Positions 45,374 to 53,761 of a DNA stretch of 64,000 nucleotides are shown piece by piece. The notes beneath the pieces are model-generated. The model ran no database searches, was not told the DNA's origin, and saw only the letters and a program-made list of their open reading frames with translations. Each line of letters starts with the position of its first letter. Position 1 is the first letter of the stretch. This DNA comes from Vibrio spartinae (GTDB taxonomy: Bacteria; Pseudomonadota; Gammaproteobacteria; Enterobacterales; Vibrionaceae): positions 859,001 to 923,000 of the forward strand of contig NZ_AP024907.1 of NCBI RefSeq assembly GCF_024347135.1, written 5' to 3'. The position numbers were made by a program, and so were the translations under genes.

Positions 45374-45778
45374 GTGTACGCCTCTAGCTCTCCGGCATCT
45401 TTTTCAGCTCAGGGTTCAATCTGTTTTGCTGGCGATCGCGCAGGGGAACATGTGCCGCAAGTGGACGAGCCGAAGGTTTGGTACACATCGGTCAATGCGG
45501 TAGCACAGATTTTAAGGCCGGAGAATATTGCCTTATTACGCCTGATTGATACGGAAAAACCGGCAAGTCTGACAGCGTTAGCCAGAATCTCCGGTCGGGC
45601 CAAATCGAATTTGTCCAACACGTTAAAAACGCTCAGTGAAAAAGGCTTTGTGCGGATGGAGCCATTGACAGGTAAGATCCTCAAGCCGATGGCGATTTAT
45701 ACCGATTTTGAGATTATCTCGGACTCCGCACTTGAGCAGAAGTTATTAAAATTAATGGCGGATAAGCCTGCGGCTTGA
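45374..45778 (+). pseudogene. HTH regulator (HVO_A0114-like), probably frameshifted at its 5' end
   Basis: The 134-aa frame starts from a GTG with a poor N terminus, but from EHVPQVDEPKVWYTS onwards it matches a small winged-helix family often paired with toxins (ENIALLRLIDTEKPASLTALARISGRAKSNLSNTLKTLSEKGFVRMEP). In another frame just upstream, LRVQSVLLAIAQG reads like the missing lead; one extra G in the GGGG near 45445 would join them. No partner toxin is adjacent, so it looks like an orphan or decayed antitoxin. Confidence 0.5.
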
Positions 45779-46008
45779 GGTGAAAAGCTTGGAATTTGTG
45801 CCCGTCATTTTTGTTCCGGTTAAGATTGTCTCCGCACTGCGTAGATAATTGAGCAGTGCGTATCTGAAAATCGTTTTAGTCCGTTCTTTATTGATAGCAT
45901 CGTATGTCGCTGGTAGCTAATTCTATGATGTTCTGTGCAAAAAATGACATAACGACGCGCTAGGACTTTTGATACGATAAGGACTTGTCAATTATTCGGT
46001 AATGACGT

Positions 46009-46377
46009 ATGACGTTAAGAAAAACATCCGGTGCCTTGTGTGCACTTTTTATCCTGAGCTATGGTGCTCTTAATGCTTGGGGAACTTGGGGGGATATTGT
46101 AGAAAAAACACTTGCCTTTTTTACAATAACTAGCATTTTTTTTGTAATTATTGCTCTTTTTGGAATATTTCGTGGGCAATTAAATCTAAAAGAGATTGAA
46201 TTAAAAATAATAGCTTGCTCGTTTCCTGTCATTACATTATTAGAGCATGTATATCCACTGATTAAATATTCGGACCAAAAGAAAGATCCTGATTGGTTGT
46301 TTTCTTTAGGGATGGATTTCTCAATATCTGTTTTGGTCTTTTATATACTCTGGAGTAATTTAAAAAAATGTCAGTAA
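46009..46377 (+). CDS. hypothetical membrane protein
   Basis: 122 aa, four hydrophobic segments (about 7-24, 33-53, 65-83, 95-115) separated by short charged loops. No family recognised. AT-rich codons unlike the PTS genes. It overlaps the next gene by 10 bp, so the two form a unit in the defence-type island. Function unknown. Confidence 0.55.
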   Translation: MTLRKTSGALCALFILSYGALNAWGTWGDIVEKTLAFFTITSIFFVIIALFGIFRGQLNLKEIELKIIACSFPVITLLEHVYPLIKYSDQKKDPDWLFSLGMDFSISVLVFYILWSNLKKCQ

Positions 46378-46703
46378 ATACATCAATACTTAGTGCTATA
46401 AAATCGTTGTCTCCGGCTTCAGTTGTCTTTAATCTTCTGTATAAAATGTATAAGCAAGTAGGAGCGCGAGAAGATGCTGACGAGATATATAAGAACACCA
46501 TTGTAATTTTAGAAGAGTTGCTACAGCGCGGTTATAGATTTGAATCACCAGAGATTCAGGCTGTTGTTAATATCCTTCGGGACTTGCCTGCAATGGGAGC
46601 TAAAAGAGCTAACTTTGAAAAAAGATACTTACAAGATGAGTATACACTGAGACGATTACCGCATGACCCGCGGAAACTATATGGTCAAGGATGTTGGCAC
46701 TGA
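46368..46703 (+). CDS. hypothetical protein paired with the membrane protein
   Basis: 111 aa, mostly helical and soluble; C-terminal half basic (AKRANFEKRYLQDEYTLRRLPHDPRKLYGQG). The start overlaps the upstream membrane-protein gene. I do not recognise it. The pair's position beside toxin-antitoxin and HEPN genes suggests an accessory or defence role, by context alone. Confidence 0.5.
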   Translation: MSVNTSILSAIKSLSPASVVFNLLYKMYKQVGAREDADEIYKNTIVILEELLQRGYRFESPEIQAVVNILRDLPAMGAKRANFEKRYLQDEYTLRRLPHDPRKLYGQGCWH

Positions 46704-46726
46704 CGATAGGCTTACTGTCAGTTTAG

Positions 46727-46751
46727 ATTGTTCACGCAGTGCGTGAACAAT
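46727..46751. repeat. 25-bp perfect palindrome
   Basis: ATTGTTCACGCA and TGCGTGAACAAT flank a single G. It lies between the two convergent genes ending at 46703 and 46763. It can fold as a very stable stem and may end both transcripts; without a clear T-run it could also be a protein-binding or recombination site. Confidence 0.6.
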
Positions 46752-46762
46752 TGCATCAATAC

Positions 46763-47671
46763 TTATTTCTTCCTTTGCGATTCAATATTCTCTCCAATCC
46801 TTCCCCGACAAACTTCCTCCGTCAGCACTTTGAGTTTTTCCACCTCTTCGGCCAGATAATCCAGCTCTTCAACAGTGATTTCGTAATGCTCGGAATAGCG
46901 GGCATCGACATAGGCGCGTTTGAGGCGGTGGAAGCTGCGGCGGTGAAACTGGTTGTCGGCAGGGAACAGGCGGGCGAAGCGTTCGTCTTGCCCGGCACAG
47001 AAAGCACGCAGTTTTTCCAGATCGTGAGTTTTGGGCAGATAGTTGGTACACACTAACAGGGTGCAGGCAAACAGGCGTTCAGTGGCTTGATGGAGTTCAA
47101 AGGCTGCTTTTGCCAGTTCAAACTGCGGGTTCTTAAAGATGAGCTGAAAGACGTTCAAACAATCAAGTACATTTTTGAACCAGCGATCAAAATGATTCTG
47201 CGCAATCTGCCGACTTTCTTCAGCGCTTAAATCGCCCGGCAGTGCCAGCTCGCGACCATCAGCGCTGTACAGTTCGATGCCTTGCTCGCGGATATCCCGA
47301 AAGAAATAGTGCCCGTCGTGCAGCCACTGATTAACTTCGCCAAGGGTATGAACAATCAGCCCCAACGGGGTTTTGGGAATGCGACGGCTGATACGGTCTT
47401 CCGCCAGACTCCACAGGGTGAACTCTTCCACCAGTTCAAAGCGATTGACGATCACCAGTATGTCATAGTCGCTGACATAACCGTTGGCCGGGTCGTTGAC
47501 CCAGTTGCCTTTGGCATAACTGCCGAACAGGATAATTTTGTGGATCTTAAAACCGGCTTTTTTACCGCTTCTGCCTGCCACATATTCATCCACCACATCA
47601 CGTAAAATAGTCGCAATGGTGTCAATATCCTGTTGTTTCCGCTCGGGAAGATGGTCAAGTGTCTTTTTCAT
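46763..47671 (-). CDS. nucleotidyltransferase-HEPN fusion protein, copy A
   Basis: 302 aa. N-terminal Pol-beta-type nucleotidyltransferase: FGSYAKGNW then SDYDILV (G-S ... D-x-D with a longer insert than MNT). C-terminal HEPN domain about 160-295: KAAFELHQATERLFACTLLVCTNYLPKTHDLEKL is the HEPN core; a possible R-x-x-x-H (RYSEH) lies near residue 265. Such fusions may be self-contained toxin-antitoxin units. ATG 47671 follows the repeat's common leader. Divergent from the two-TM protein gene. Copy B at 49519 is near identical except for about 30 residues. Confidence 0.83.
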   Translation of the reverse strand: MKKTLDHLPERKQQDIDTIATILRDVVDEYVAGRSGKKAGFKIHKIILFGSYAKGNWVNDPANGYVSDYDILVIVNRFELVEEFTLWSLAEDRISRRIPKTPLGLIVHTLGEVNQWLHDGHYFFRDIREQGIELYSADGRELALPGDLSAEESRQIAQNHFDRWFKNVLDCLNVFQLIFKNPQFELAKAAFELHQATERLFACTLLVCTNYLPKTHDLEKLRAFCAGQDERFARLFPADNQFHRRSFHRLKRAYVDARYSEHYEITVEELDYLAEEVEKLKVLTEEVCRGRIGENIESQRKK

Positions 47672-47796
47672 GTCAGGTATCGTACTACGCAGTGAAGGGT
47701 GGGTAAATGGCGGTAGCGTCGAGGTTTGGTGTTTGAGGTGAGTTTTGCGTGTGAGTCTGATTTTTGGTGTAAATGGGGTGTTGGTTGAGGATGAGA
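46796..47796 (-). repeat. ~1 kb direct repeat, copy A
   Basis: From AATCCTTCCCCGACAAACTT to the GGATGAG about 125 bp upstream of the gene, nearly the same sequence recurs at 49528-50521 in the same orientation. It covers most of the nucleotidyltransferase-HEPN gene and its leader. Bases 47110-47202 are the one strongly divergent block. Confidence 0.85.
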
Positions 47797-47896
47797 TCGT
47801 TCGGTAGAAGGTTTACTTTCAATACGTCACTTTCGATAGCTTCATGAGTTTATATTAAACTTATAGTTATTCATTTTTGTTTCTATAGAAAGTGAG

Positions 47897-49120
47897 GTGA
47901 ATTTGTTTCATCGGGGAAAGCGCAAATCGGCAAACTATAGTCGACTGGAATTTATTCTTCATCCTCTGTCACAGGGGCTTTTTTGGTTTGTTACTTTTAT
48001 GGCAGCAGCTGCGGTGTCATTATATGCCGAAAAAATTCGTGACTTTTCCATGCCCTGGGATGAGTCTGCTGATGGGATCAACTGGTATTCGGTTTCATTT
48101 TTAATAATCTCTTTCATCGCTGCTGTGATTTCTGGACTATCTGCCTTGGTCAAAACAAAGCAAACCGATTACTGGCATCGATCTTATCAGACGAGTCCGC
48201 CGACAACATTCTGGGAACTGTATGCGGAAAATATTCAAAGAGCGATGGCGCTGCCTGATGAAATGCAGAATAAGATGTTTACCATGGAAGATGAGAACCT
48301 TTTACAATCTGATTTTATTCGAGAAAACCTTGAAGCGGGTGAAAAAAATATTCGGATTGTACTCGATATGCTAATTGGCCTAGTGAAGGCGTGGGATGCG
48401 GCAAACATAGAGAAAAAAGTGCTCTACCGAGCAAACATTATGAAAGTTCATTATTTTGAGGATGATGAAATAGAACCAGATTATGGCCCAGAAACTGGGA
48501 AATTTTATGCTTCTTCTGCTACTCGTGATAATTACACCGGAATTATCAGTCTGACGGACAACAAGCTAACAACGACGACGGAAACTAAAAATCCTGATCC
48601 GGATCAAGAGCAAGACACCATTCAGTTTGCTTTTACTATCTACGATGATTCGGTTTCAGGAAGTAAAATGTTTCTGGCGAATCTCGAAGGGGCTCCTTCT
48701 TGTGTCGCCTCGGGAGAATTTTCATATGTCTCAAACACAAAAGATATACCGGAGTTTTATAAGAACAGTGCTATTCCCTACCATAAGGGGGTCTATTCTG
48801 CTTTAGAGGAATATTACAATAGACCTGAGAATCCGGCTCATTCCATGTTGTCAATTCCTTTGTATGAACAATGGATGGAAGGTGACCATGAAGGAAACTC
48901 GTGGGTGTCAAGTCGGGTCGGATGGGTGTTGAATATATACAGAAATCAGTCTTGTATGCTGTACGATGGTGATAAATGTCAGGATTATTGTCATGCGGCC
49001 AGTGCTTTTATCACGATTCTGGAAAAACTGTTAATGTTGTATAATATTAGTCAAGAAGACCGTGAGTTTATCGGTTCTTTGCCTCAGACTTTGAGTGATG
49101 GAACAGAAAACATAGATTGA
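47897..49120 (+). CDS. two-TM protein with a GAF-like C-terminal domain
   Basis: 407 aa from a GTG (TTG at 47903 also possible). TM1 about 27-45 (PLSQGLFWFVTFMAAAAVSLY), TM2 about 65-87 (WYSVSFLIISFIAAVISGLSALV), then a cytoplasmic region: helical part (PPTTFWELYAENIQRAMALPDEM), and a beta-rich C-terminal part (SMLSIPLYEQWM, SRVGWVLNIYRNQSCML) that recalls GAF-type sensor domains. No enzyme motif seen. It is cargo between the ~1 kb repeats and divergent from copy A. A membrane sensor or effector of a defence system is a reasonable guess, no more. Confidence 0.55.
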   Translation: MNLFHRGKRKSANYSRLEFILHPLSQGLFWFVTFMAAAAVSLYAEKIRDFSMPWDESADGINWYSVSFLIISFIAAVISGLSALVKTKQTDYWHRSYQTSPPTTFWELYAENIQRAMALPDEMQNKMFTMEDENLLQSDFIRENLEAGEKNIRIVLDMLIGLVKAWDAANIEKKVLYRANIMKVHYFEDDEIEPDYGPETGKFYASSATRDNYTGIISLTDNKLTTTTETKNPDPDQEQDTIQFAFTIYDDSVSGSKMFLANLEGAPSCVASGEFSYVSNTKDIPEFYKNSAIPYHKGVYSALEEYYNRPENPAHSMLSIPLYEQWMEGDHEGNSWVSSRVGWVLNIYRNQSCMLYDGDKCQDYCHAASAFITILEKLLMLYNISQEDREFIGSLPQTLSDGTENID

Positions 49121-49195
49121 CATTTAAGCAAATTTGGGGTGATCATACACCCTCTTTCATGATGAATCAGAAACCAGATTCAAGGAAAATCCAAT

Positions 49196-49363
49196 ATGAG
49201 CAATGAGTTAGCCAGAAAAGAGTTCAGAGAGACAATGAGAAGGGTTGTCGCTGGTCGCCGTCGCCATGGCCTTTTGGGTTCCGGCGATGCTCAGGAAGCG
49301 GCCAGAAAGTCTGCACAAAAAATGATTCAGCAGACTAAAGTTAAAGCGGCTAAAGTTGCCTGA
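49196..49363 (+). CDS. small basic protein
   Basis: 55 codons (MSNELARKEFRETMRRVV ... KVKAAKVA), strongly basic and helical, with SD AAGGAAAAT. It is 75 bp downstream of the two-TM gene and followed by a good terminator, so it looks like a real last gene of a two-gene unit. No family recognised. A nucleic-acid or membrane-binding partner is possible. Confidence 0.55.
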   Translation: MSNELARKEFRETMRRVVAGRRRHGLLGSGDAQEAARKSAQKMIQQTKVKAAKVA

Positions 49364-49384
49364 TCATCTAACAGCAAGATACTG

Positions 49385-49411
49385 AAAAGCCTTCATTATG
49401 AAGGCTTTTTT
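49385..49411 (+). terminator. terminator after the small basic protein
   Basis: AAAAGCCTTCAT (49385-49396) pairs with ATGAAGGCTTTT (49398-49409), followed by more T. A standard rho-independent terminator. Confidence 0.88.
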
Positions 49412-49518
49412 GATCGGATTTTGGAAGTAGTACTTTCGTTTTGATTAGTGATATTGAAGTTATTCCCGATTTTATTCAGGTAATTTGGATTGAAGAAGAG
49501 GAATCTCTGAGAAAACCA

Positions 49519-50397
49519 TCACGCTCTAATCCTTCCCCGACAAACTTCCTCCGTCAGCACTTTGAGTTTTTCCACCTCTTCGGCCAGATAATCCAGCTCT
49601 TCAACAGTGATTTCGTAATGCTCGGAATAGCGGGCATCGACGTAGGCGCGTTTGAGGCGGTGGAAGCTGCGGCGGTGAAACTGGTTGTCGGCAGGGAACA
49701 GGCGGGCGAAGCGTTCGTCTTGCCTGGCACAGAAGGCACGCAGTTTTTCCAGATCGTGAGTTTTGGGCAGATAGTTGGTACACACTAACAAGGTACAGGC
49801 GAAAAAGCGTTCTGTGGCTTGATGGAGTTCAAAAGCTGCTTTATTCGTCCATTCTCTGTTCATATGATCTTGGAAAGTGATAAAGAATTGCTCGCCACTT
49901 TCGAACCATTGAGTAAAATGCTTCTCGGCAATCTGCCGACTTTCTTCAGCGCTTAAATCGCCCGGCAGTGCCAGCTCGCGACCATCAGCGCTGTACAGCT
50001 CGATACCTTGCTCGCGGATATCCTTGAAGAAATAGTGCCCGTCGTGTAGCCACTGATTGACTTCGCCGAGGGTGTGAACAATCAGCCCCAGCGGGGTTTT
50101 GGGGATGCGACGGCTGATACGGTCTTCCGCCAGACTCCACAGGGTGAACTCTTCCACCAGTTCGAAGCGATTGACGATCACCAGCACATCATAATCGCTG
50201 ACATAGCCGTTGGCCGGGTCGTTGACCCAGTTGCCTTTGGCATAACTGCCGAACAGGATAATTTTGTGGATCTTAAAACCGGCTTTTTTGCCGCTTCTTC
50301 CGGCGACGTATTCATCCACCACATCGCGCAAAATAGTCGCAATGGTGTCAATATCCTGTTGTTTCCGCTCGGGAAGGTGGTCAAGTGTCTTTTTCAT
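49519..50397 (-). CDS. nucleotidyltransferase-HEPN fusion protein, copy B
   Basis: 292 aa from ATG 50397 (the frame is open further upstream but that part is the non-coding leader shared with copy A). The nucleotidyltransferase domain (FGSYAKGNW, SDYDVLV) and HEPN core (KAAFELHQATERFFACTLLVC) are almost identical to copy A. The segment between them (about residues 157-184, KHFTQWFESGEQFFITFQDHM) differs almost completely from copy A and is two residues shorter, and the C terminus ends earlier (GRIRA). Divergent from hsdM 488 bp away. Confidence 0.83.
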   Translation of the reverse strand: MKKTLDHLPERKQQDIDTIATILRDVVDEYVAGRSGKKAGFKIHKIILFGSYAKGNWVNDPANGYVSDYDVLVIVNRFELVEEFTLWSLAEDRISRRIPKTPLGLIVHTLGEVNQWLHDGHYFFKDIREQGIELYSADGRELALPGDLSAEESRQIAEKHFTQWFESGEQFFITFQDHMNREWTNKAAFELHQATERFFACTLLVCTNYLPKTHDLEKLRAFCARQDERFARLFPADNQFHRRSFHRLKRAYVDARYSEHYEITVEELDYLAEEVEKLKVLTEEVCRGRIRA

Positions 50398-50521
50398 GTC
50401 AGGTATCGTACTACGCAGTGAAGGGGGGGTAAATGGCGGTAGCGTCGAGGTTTGGTGTTTGAGGTGAGTTTTGCGTGTGAGTGCAGTTTTTGGTGTAAGT
50501 GGGGTGTTGGGGAAGGATGAG
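49528..50521 (-). repeat. ~1 kb direct repeat, copy B
   Basis: Second copy of the repeat at 46796-47796, same orientation. The divergent block here is 49842-49927. The identity extends past the start codon through about 120 bp of leader, so the duplication carried its promoter region. Confidence 0.85.
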
Positions 50522-50885
50522 GGAAGATGTGTTGAAGCGAATACGAAAATTATAAGATCCACTGAACGAAGGAAAAATTTCAGGGATGAAATTTTAGGTT
50601 CTTATGAGCAGGATGCGCGATACCAATGCCGATGAAACCACAAGAAATAATTCGCGCATCATCAATACCACTCCAGTTAAACTGTGATTCGCCTAGCGGT
50701 GATATCAATGTCGCTGCTCAATTTCAGAAACTTTCCCCTGGAGTCCAGAGAATAAATCAGGCTAAAGGCTACGTTATTAATACGCCACAATTGTATCTCT
50801 GCCAGCTTCTGCTTTAGAATCGGATAATTCTGTGGTCGCGATGGCGACCCTATTGTAGTAACAATGAAGGATTTCAGGGCCACCC
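50398..50885. other. region between copy B and hsdM
   Basis: 488 bp. The left part (to 50521) is the repeat leader; the rest has no gene I can support and must contain the hsdM promoter. A 69-codon leftward frame at 50677-50883 lacks any recognisable feature and is not called. Confidence 0.5.
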
Positions 50886-52520
50886 ATGGGCGAAGAACAA
50901 AAACGACAACTCGAACAACAATTATGGAATATTGCCAACACCCTGCGCGGCAAAATGAATGCCGATGAATTTCGTGATTACTGTCTGGGGTTTATCTTCT
51001 TTAAATACCTGTCTGAGCGGATGTACCGCTTTGCCAATACCATTCTGGCTGAAGATCAGATCGACTTTCTCGATATTGATGAAGCCAGCGAAGACGGGCA
51101 GGAAATGCTTACGGCGATCAAAGAAGAGTCTGTAGAAAACCTTGGTTACTTTTTAAAACCTTCTGAGCTGTTCAGCAGCATCGCCCGTAAAGGGGCACAT
51201 CAACTCTCCGGTGAAGAAAAAGCCCGTGCCAAAGCCGACGACAACGATGACGATATCGTGGTGGACAATTTTATCCTCGACGATCTGAATGATGTGTTAG
51301 CCAATATCGAACGTTCAACCATGGGTGAAGCCAGTGAAGATGACTTCGATCATCTGTTTGAAGACCTCGATCTGGGTTCGACCAAGCTGGGGCGAAAACC
51401 GACTGACAGAAATGCGTTGATAGCTAAAATTCTTATTCATTTAGATGAGATTGATTTTCGGCTCGATGACAGTAAACGGGATGTGTTAGGTGACGCCTAC
51501 GAATACCTGATTGGTCAGTTTGCCAGTGGTGCCGGGAAGAAGGCCGGTGAGTTTTATACCCCGCAATCGGTCTCGACCATTCTGGCGCAGATTGTCACCA
51601 GCGGTAAAACCCGGCTCAAATCAGTCTATGACCCGACTTGCGGCTCCGGTTCGTTGTTATTACGGGTTGCGCGAGAAGTCGGGCAGGAGAATGTCGGCGA
51701 TTTCTATGGTCAGGAGATGAACCGCACCACTTATAACCTGGCGCGGATGAATATGATCCTCCACGGGGTGCATTATCGTAAGTTTGACCTCAAACAAGAA
51801 GATACACTGGTCAGTCCACAGCATTTGGGGCAACGCTTTGAAGCTGTGGTGGCCAACCCGCCGTTCTCGGCCAAATGGAGTGCCCATAAGCGGTATGAAT
51901 CCGATGACCGGTTTGCCCAGTATGGCCGTCTGGCACCAGCTTCAAAAGCGGATTTCGCCTTTGTGCAGCATATGCTGTATCAGCTTGACGATAGTGGCAC
52001 GATGGCGGTGGTGTTGCCGCACGGGGTGCTGTTTCGCGGTGGTGCGGAAGGGCATATTCGCCGCTATATTATCGACGATCAAAACTGGTTGGATGCAGTC
52101 ATCGGCCTGCCAGCAAATATCTTTTACGGCACCAGTATTCCCACTTGTATTCTGGTGCTGAAAAAGTGCCGGGAAAACCCGGACGATGTGTTGTTTATCG
52201 ATGCCAGCGGCAGCGATTATTTTGAAAAAGGCAAAAACCAGAACCGCCTGCGTCCTTCTGATATTGAGCGCATCATCGAGACTTACCGTCAGCGCCAAAC
52301 GCTCGATAAATTCAGTTATCGTGCATCGCTGAGTGACATCGCCGAGAATGATTTTAACCTCAATATTCCCCGTTATGTGGATACCTTTGAAGCAGCCGAA
52401 CCGGTCGATTTAGTCGCCGTGGCTCAGCAAATCCGGCAGATTGACGAGGATATGGTAGAAATTGATCAGGCGATTAAAGCCTTTTGTGATGAACTGGGTA
52501 TCGAGGCACCGTTATCATGA
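50886..52520 (+). CDS. hsdM: type I restriction-modification DNA methyltransferase subunit
   Basis: 544 aa. HsdM N-terminal helical domain (LEQQLWNIANTLRGKMNADEFRDYCLGFIFFKYLSERM), then the N6-adenine methyltransferase core: SAM motif YDPTCGSGSLLL (about residue 248) and catalytic NPPFS (about 324). The insert with the FDHLFEDLDLGSTKLGR segment and the GEFYTPQSVSTIL region are typical. First gene of the type I operon; ends in a 4-bp ATGA overlap with hsdS. It methylates one adenine in each half of the bipartite target. Confidence 0.95.
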   Translation: MGEEQKRQLEQQLWNIANTLRGKMNADEFRDYCLGFIFFKYLSERMYRFANTILAEDQIDFLDIDEASEDGQEMLTAIKEESVENLGYFLKPSELFSSIARKGAHQLSGEEKARAKADDNDDDIVVDNFILDDLNDVLANIERSTMGEASEDDFDHLFEDLDLGSTKLGRKPTDRNALIAKILIHLDEIDFRLDDSKRDVLGDAYEYLIGQFASGAGKKAGEFYTPQSVSTILAQIVTSGKTRLKSVYDPTCGSGSLLLRVAREVGQENVGDFYGQEMNRTTYNLARMNMILHGVHYRKFDLKQEDTLVSPQHLGQRFEAVVANPPFSAKWSAHKRYESDDRFAQYGRLAPASKADFAFVQHMLYQLDDSGTMAVVLPHGVLFRGGAEGHIRRYIIDDQNWLDAVIGLPANIFYGTSIPTCILVLKKCRENPDDVLFIDASGSDYFEKGKNQNRLRPSDIERIIETYRQRQTLDKFSYRASLSDIAENDFNLNIPRYVDTFEAAEPVDLVAVAQQIRQIDEDMVEIDQAIKAFCDELGIEAPLS

Positions 52521-53761
52521 GTCAGTCAAAGCAATCTGTGCCTGAGTTGCGGTTTCCGGGGTTTATCCAAAACTGGAAAGAATTCTCTATCAGAAAGATA
52601 ACAACAAAAGTTGGGAGTGGTGTTACTCCTAAAGGTGGGGCGGCAGTATATAAACAATGTGGTGTGGCATTAATACGAAGTCAGAACGTTAATAATAACC
52701 GCTTGGACCTTTCTGATGTCGTTTATATTAGTGAGCAAGAACATGAATCAATGAAAGGTTCAAAAGTTTATGGTGGTGATATTTTACTGAATATTACAGG
52801 AGCATCAATCGGACGTAGCTGTGTCGTTCCAATAGAGAACGAAGAAGCAAATATTAATCAGCATGTGTGTATTATCAGATTGAAAGAGAGATTTTCGGCC
52901 GAGTATCTACAAGCCTATCTGGCGTCTTGGAGAGGTCAAAAATTGATTTTTCAAAATCAATCAGGAAGTGGGCGAGAAGGTTTAAACTTTGAAAGCATAA
53001 AGTCGTTTCAAATTTATTTTCCTGATAATCCAAAAGAACAGCAAAAAATAGCAACATTTCTCTCCGCAATCGATCAAAAAATCACAAAACTCCGCCAAAA
53101 GCGAGAGCTACTCGAAAACTACAAAACAGGCGTAATGCAGCAGATTTTTTCTCAGCAGATTCGTTTTAAAAAAGATGACGGTTCGGATTTTCCTGATTGG
53201 GAAGAGAAGCGATTAAAGGAAATAGCTTCCCCTATAAAAAGAGTGGCTCAATTGAGAGAATATCCTGTATTAACTATTTCTGCAGGCAAGGGGTTTCTTG
53301 AACAGGAAGAAAGATTTAGCCAGGTTATTGCAGGCTCTAGTTTGGAGAAATATACACTGATACAAAAAGATGAATTTGCTTATAACCGTGGAGCATCAAA
53401 AAGGTATCCATATGGATGTATATATAAAATGGAAGATTATGAGGAAGCACTGATCCCATTTGTCTATCGAGCGTTTGTTTTAGATGAAGGAGTAACAGAT
53501 TTTTATTCACAATATTTCTCTTTTGGGAGCTTGAACTGGCAACTTAGAAAAATGATTTCATCATCAGCTCGGATGGATGGGTTATTAAATATAGGTGCTC
53601 AAGAATTTTTTAATGTGAGAGTTCCTGTACCGTCATTAGAAGAACAACAAAAAATAGCTAGTTTTTTGCAATCCATTGATCAAAAAATCACTCGCTTGAC
53701 TACCCAAATTGAGCAAGTGCAAACCTTTAAACAAGGTCTGTTACAGAAAATGTTTGTGTGA
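52517..53761 (+). CDS. hsdS: type I restriction-modification specificity subunit
   Basis: 414 aa with two target-recognition domains (about 10-150 and 215-370), each followed by a helical conserved region: KEQQKIATFLSAIDQKITKLRQKRELLENYKTGVMQQIF and EEQQKIASFLQSIDQKITRLTTQIEQVQTFKQGLLQKMF. These helices set the spacing between the two half-sites. AT-richer than hsdM and hsdR, as common for hsdS because of target-domain exchange. Overlaps hsdM (ATGA) and the next gene (GTGA). Confidence 0.95.
   Translation: MSQSKQSVPELRFPGFIQNWKEFSIRKITTKVGSGVTPKGGAAVYKQCGVALIRSQNVNNNRLDLSDVVYISEQEHESMKGSKVYGGDILLNITGASIGRSCVVPIENEEANINQHVCIIRLKERFSAEYLQAYLASWRGQKLIFQNQSGSGREGLNFESIKSFQIYFPDNPKEQQKIATFLSAIDQKITKLRQKRELLENYKTGVMQQIFSQQIRFKKDDGSDFPDWEEKRLKEIASPIKRVAQLREYPVLTISAGKGFLEQEERFSQVIAGSSLEKYTLIQKDEFAYNRGASKRYPYGCIYKMEDYEEALIPFVYRAFVLDEGVTDFYSQYFSFGSLNWQLRKMISSSARMDGLLNIGAQEFFNVRVPVPSLEEQQKIASFLQSIDQKITRLTTQIEQVQTFKQGLLQKMFV

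Noticed and set aside
50677..50883. 69-codon minus-strand frame before hsdM
   Set aside because: No family features and occupies the expected hsdM promoter region.
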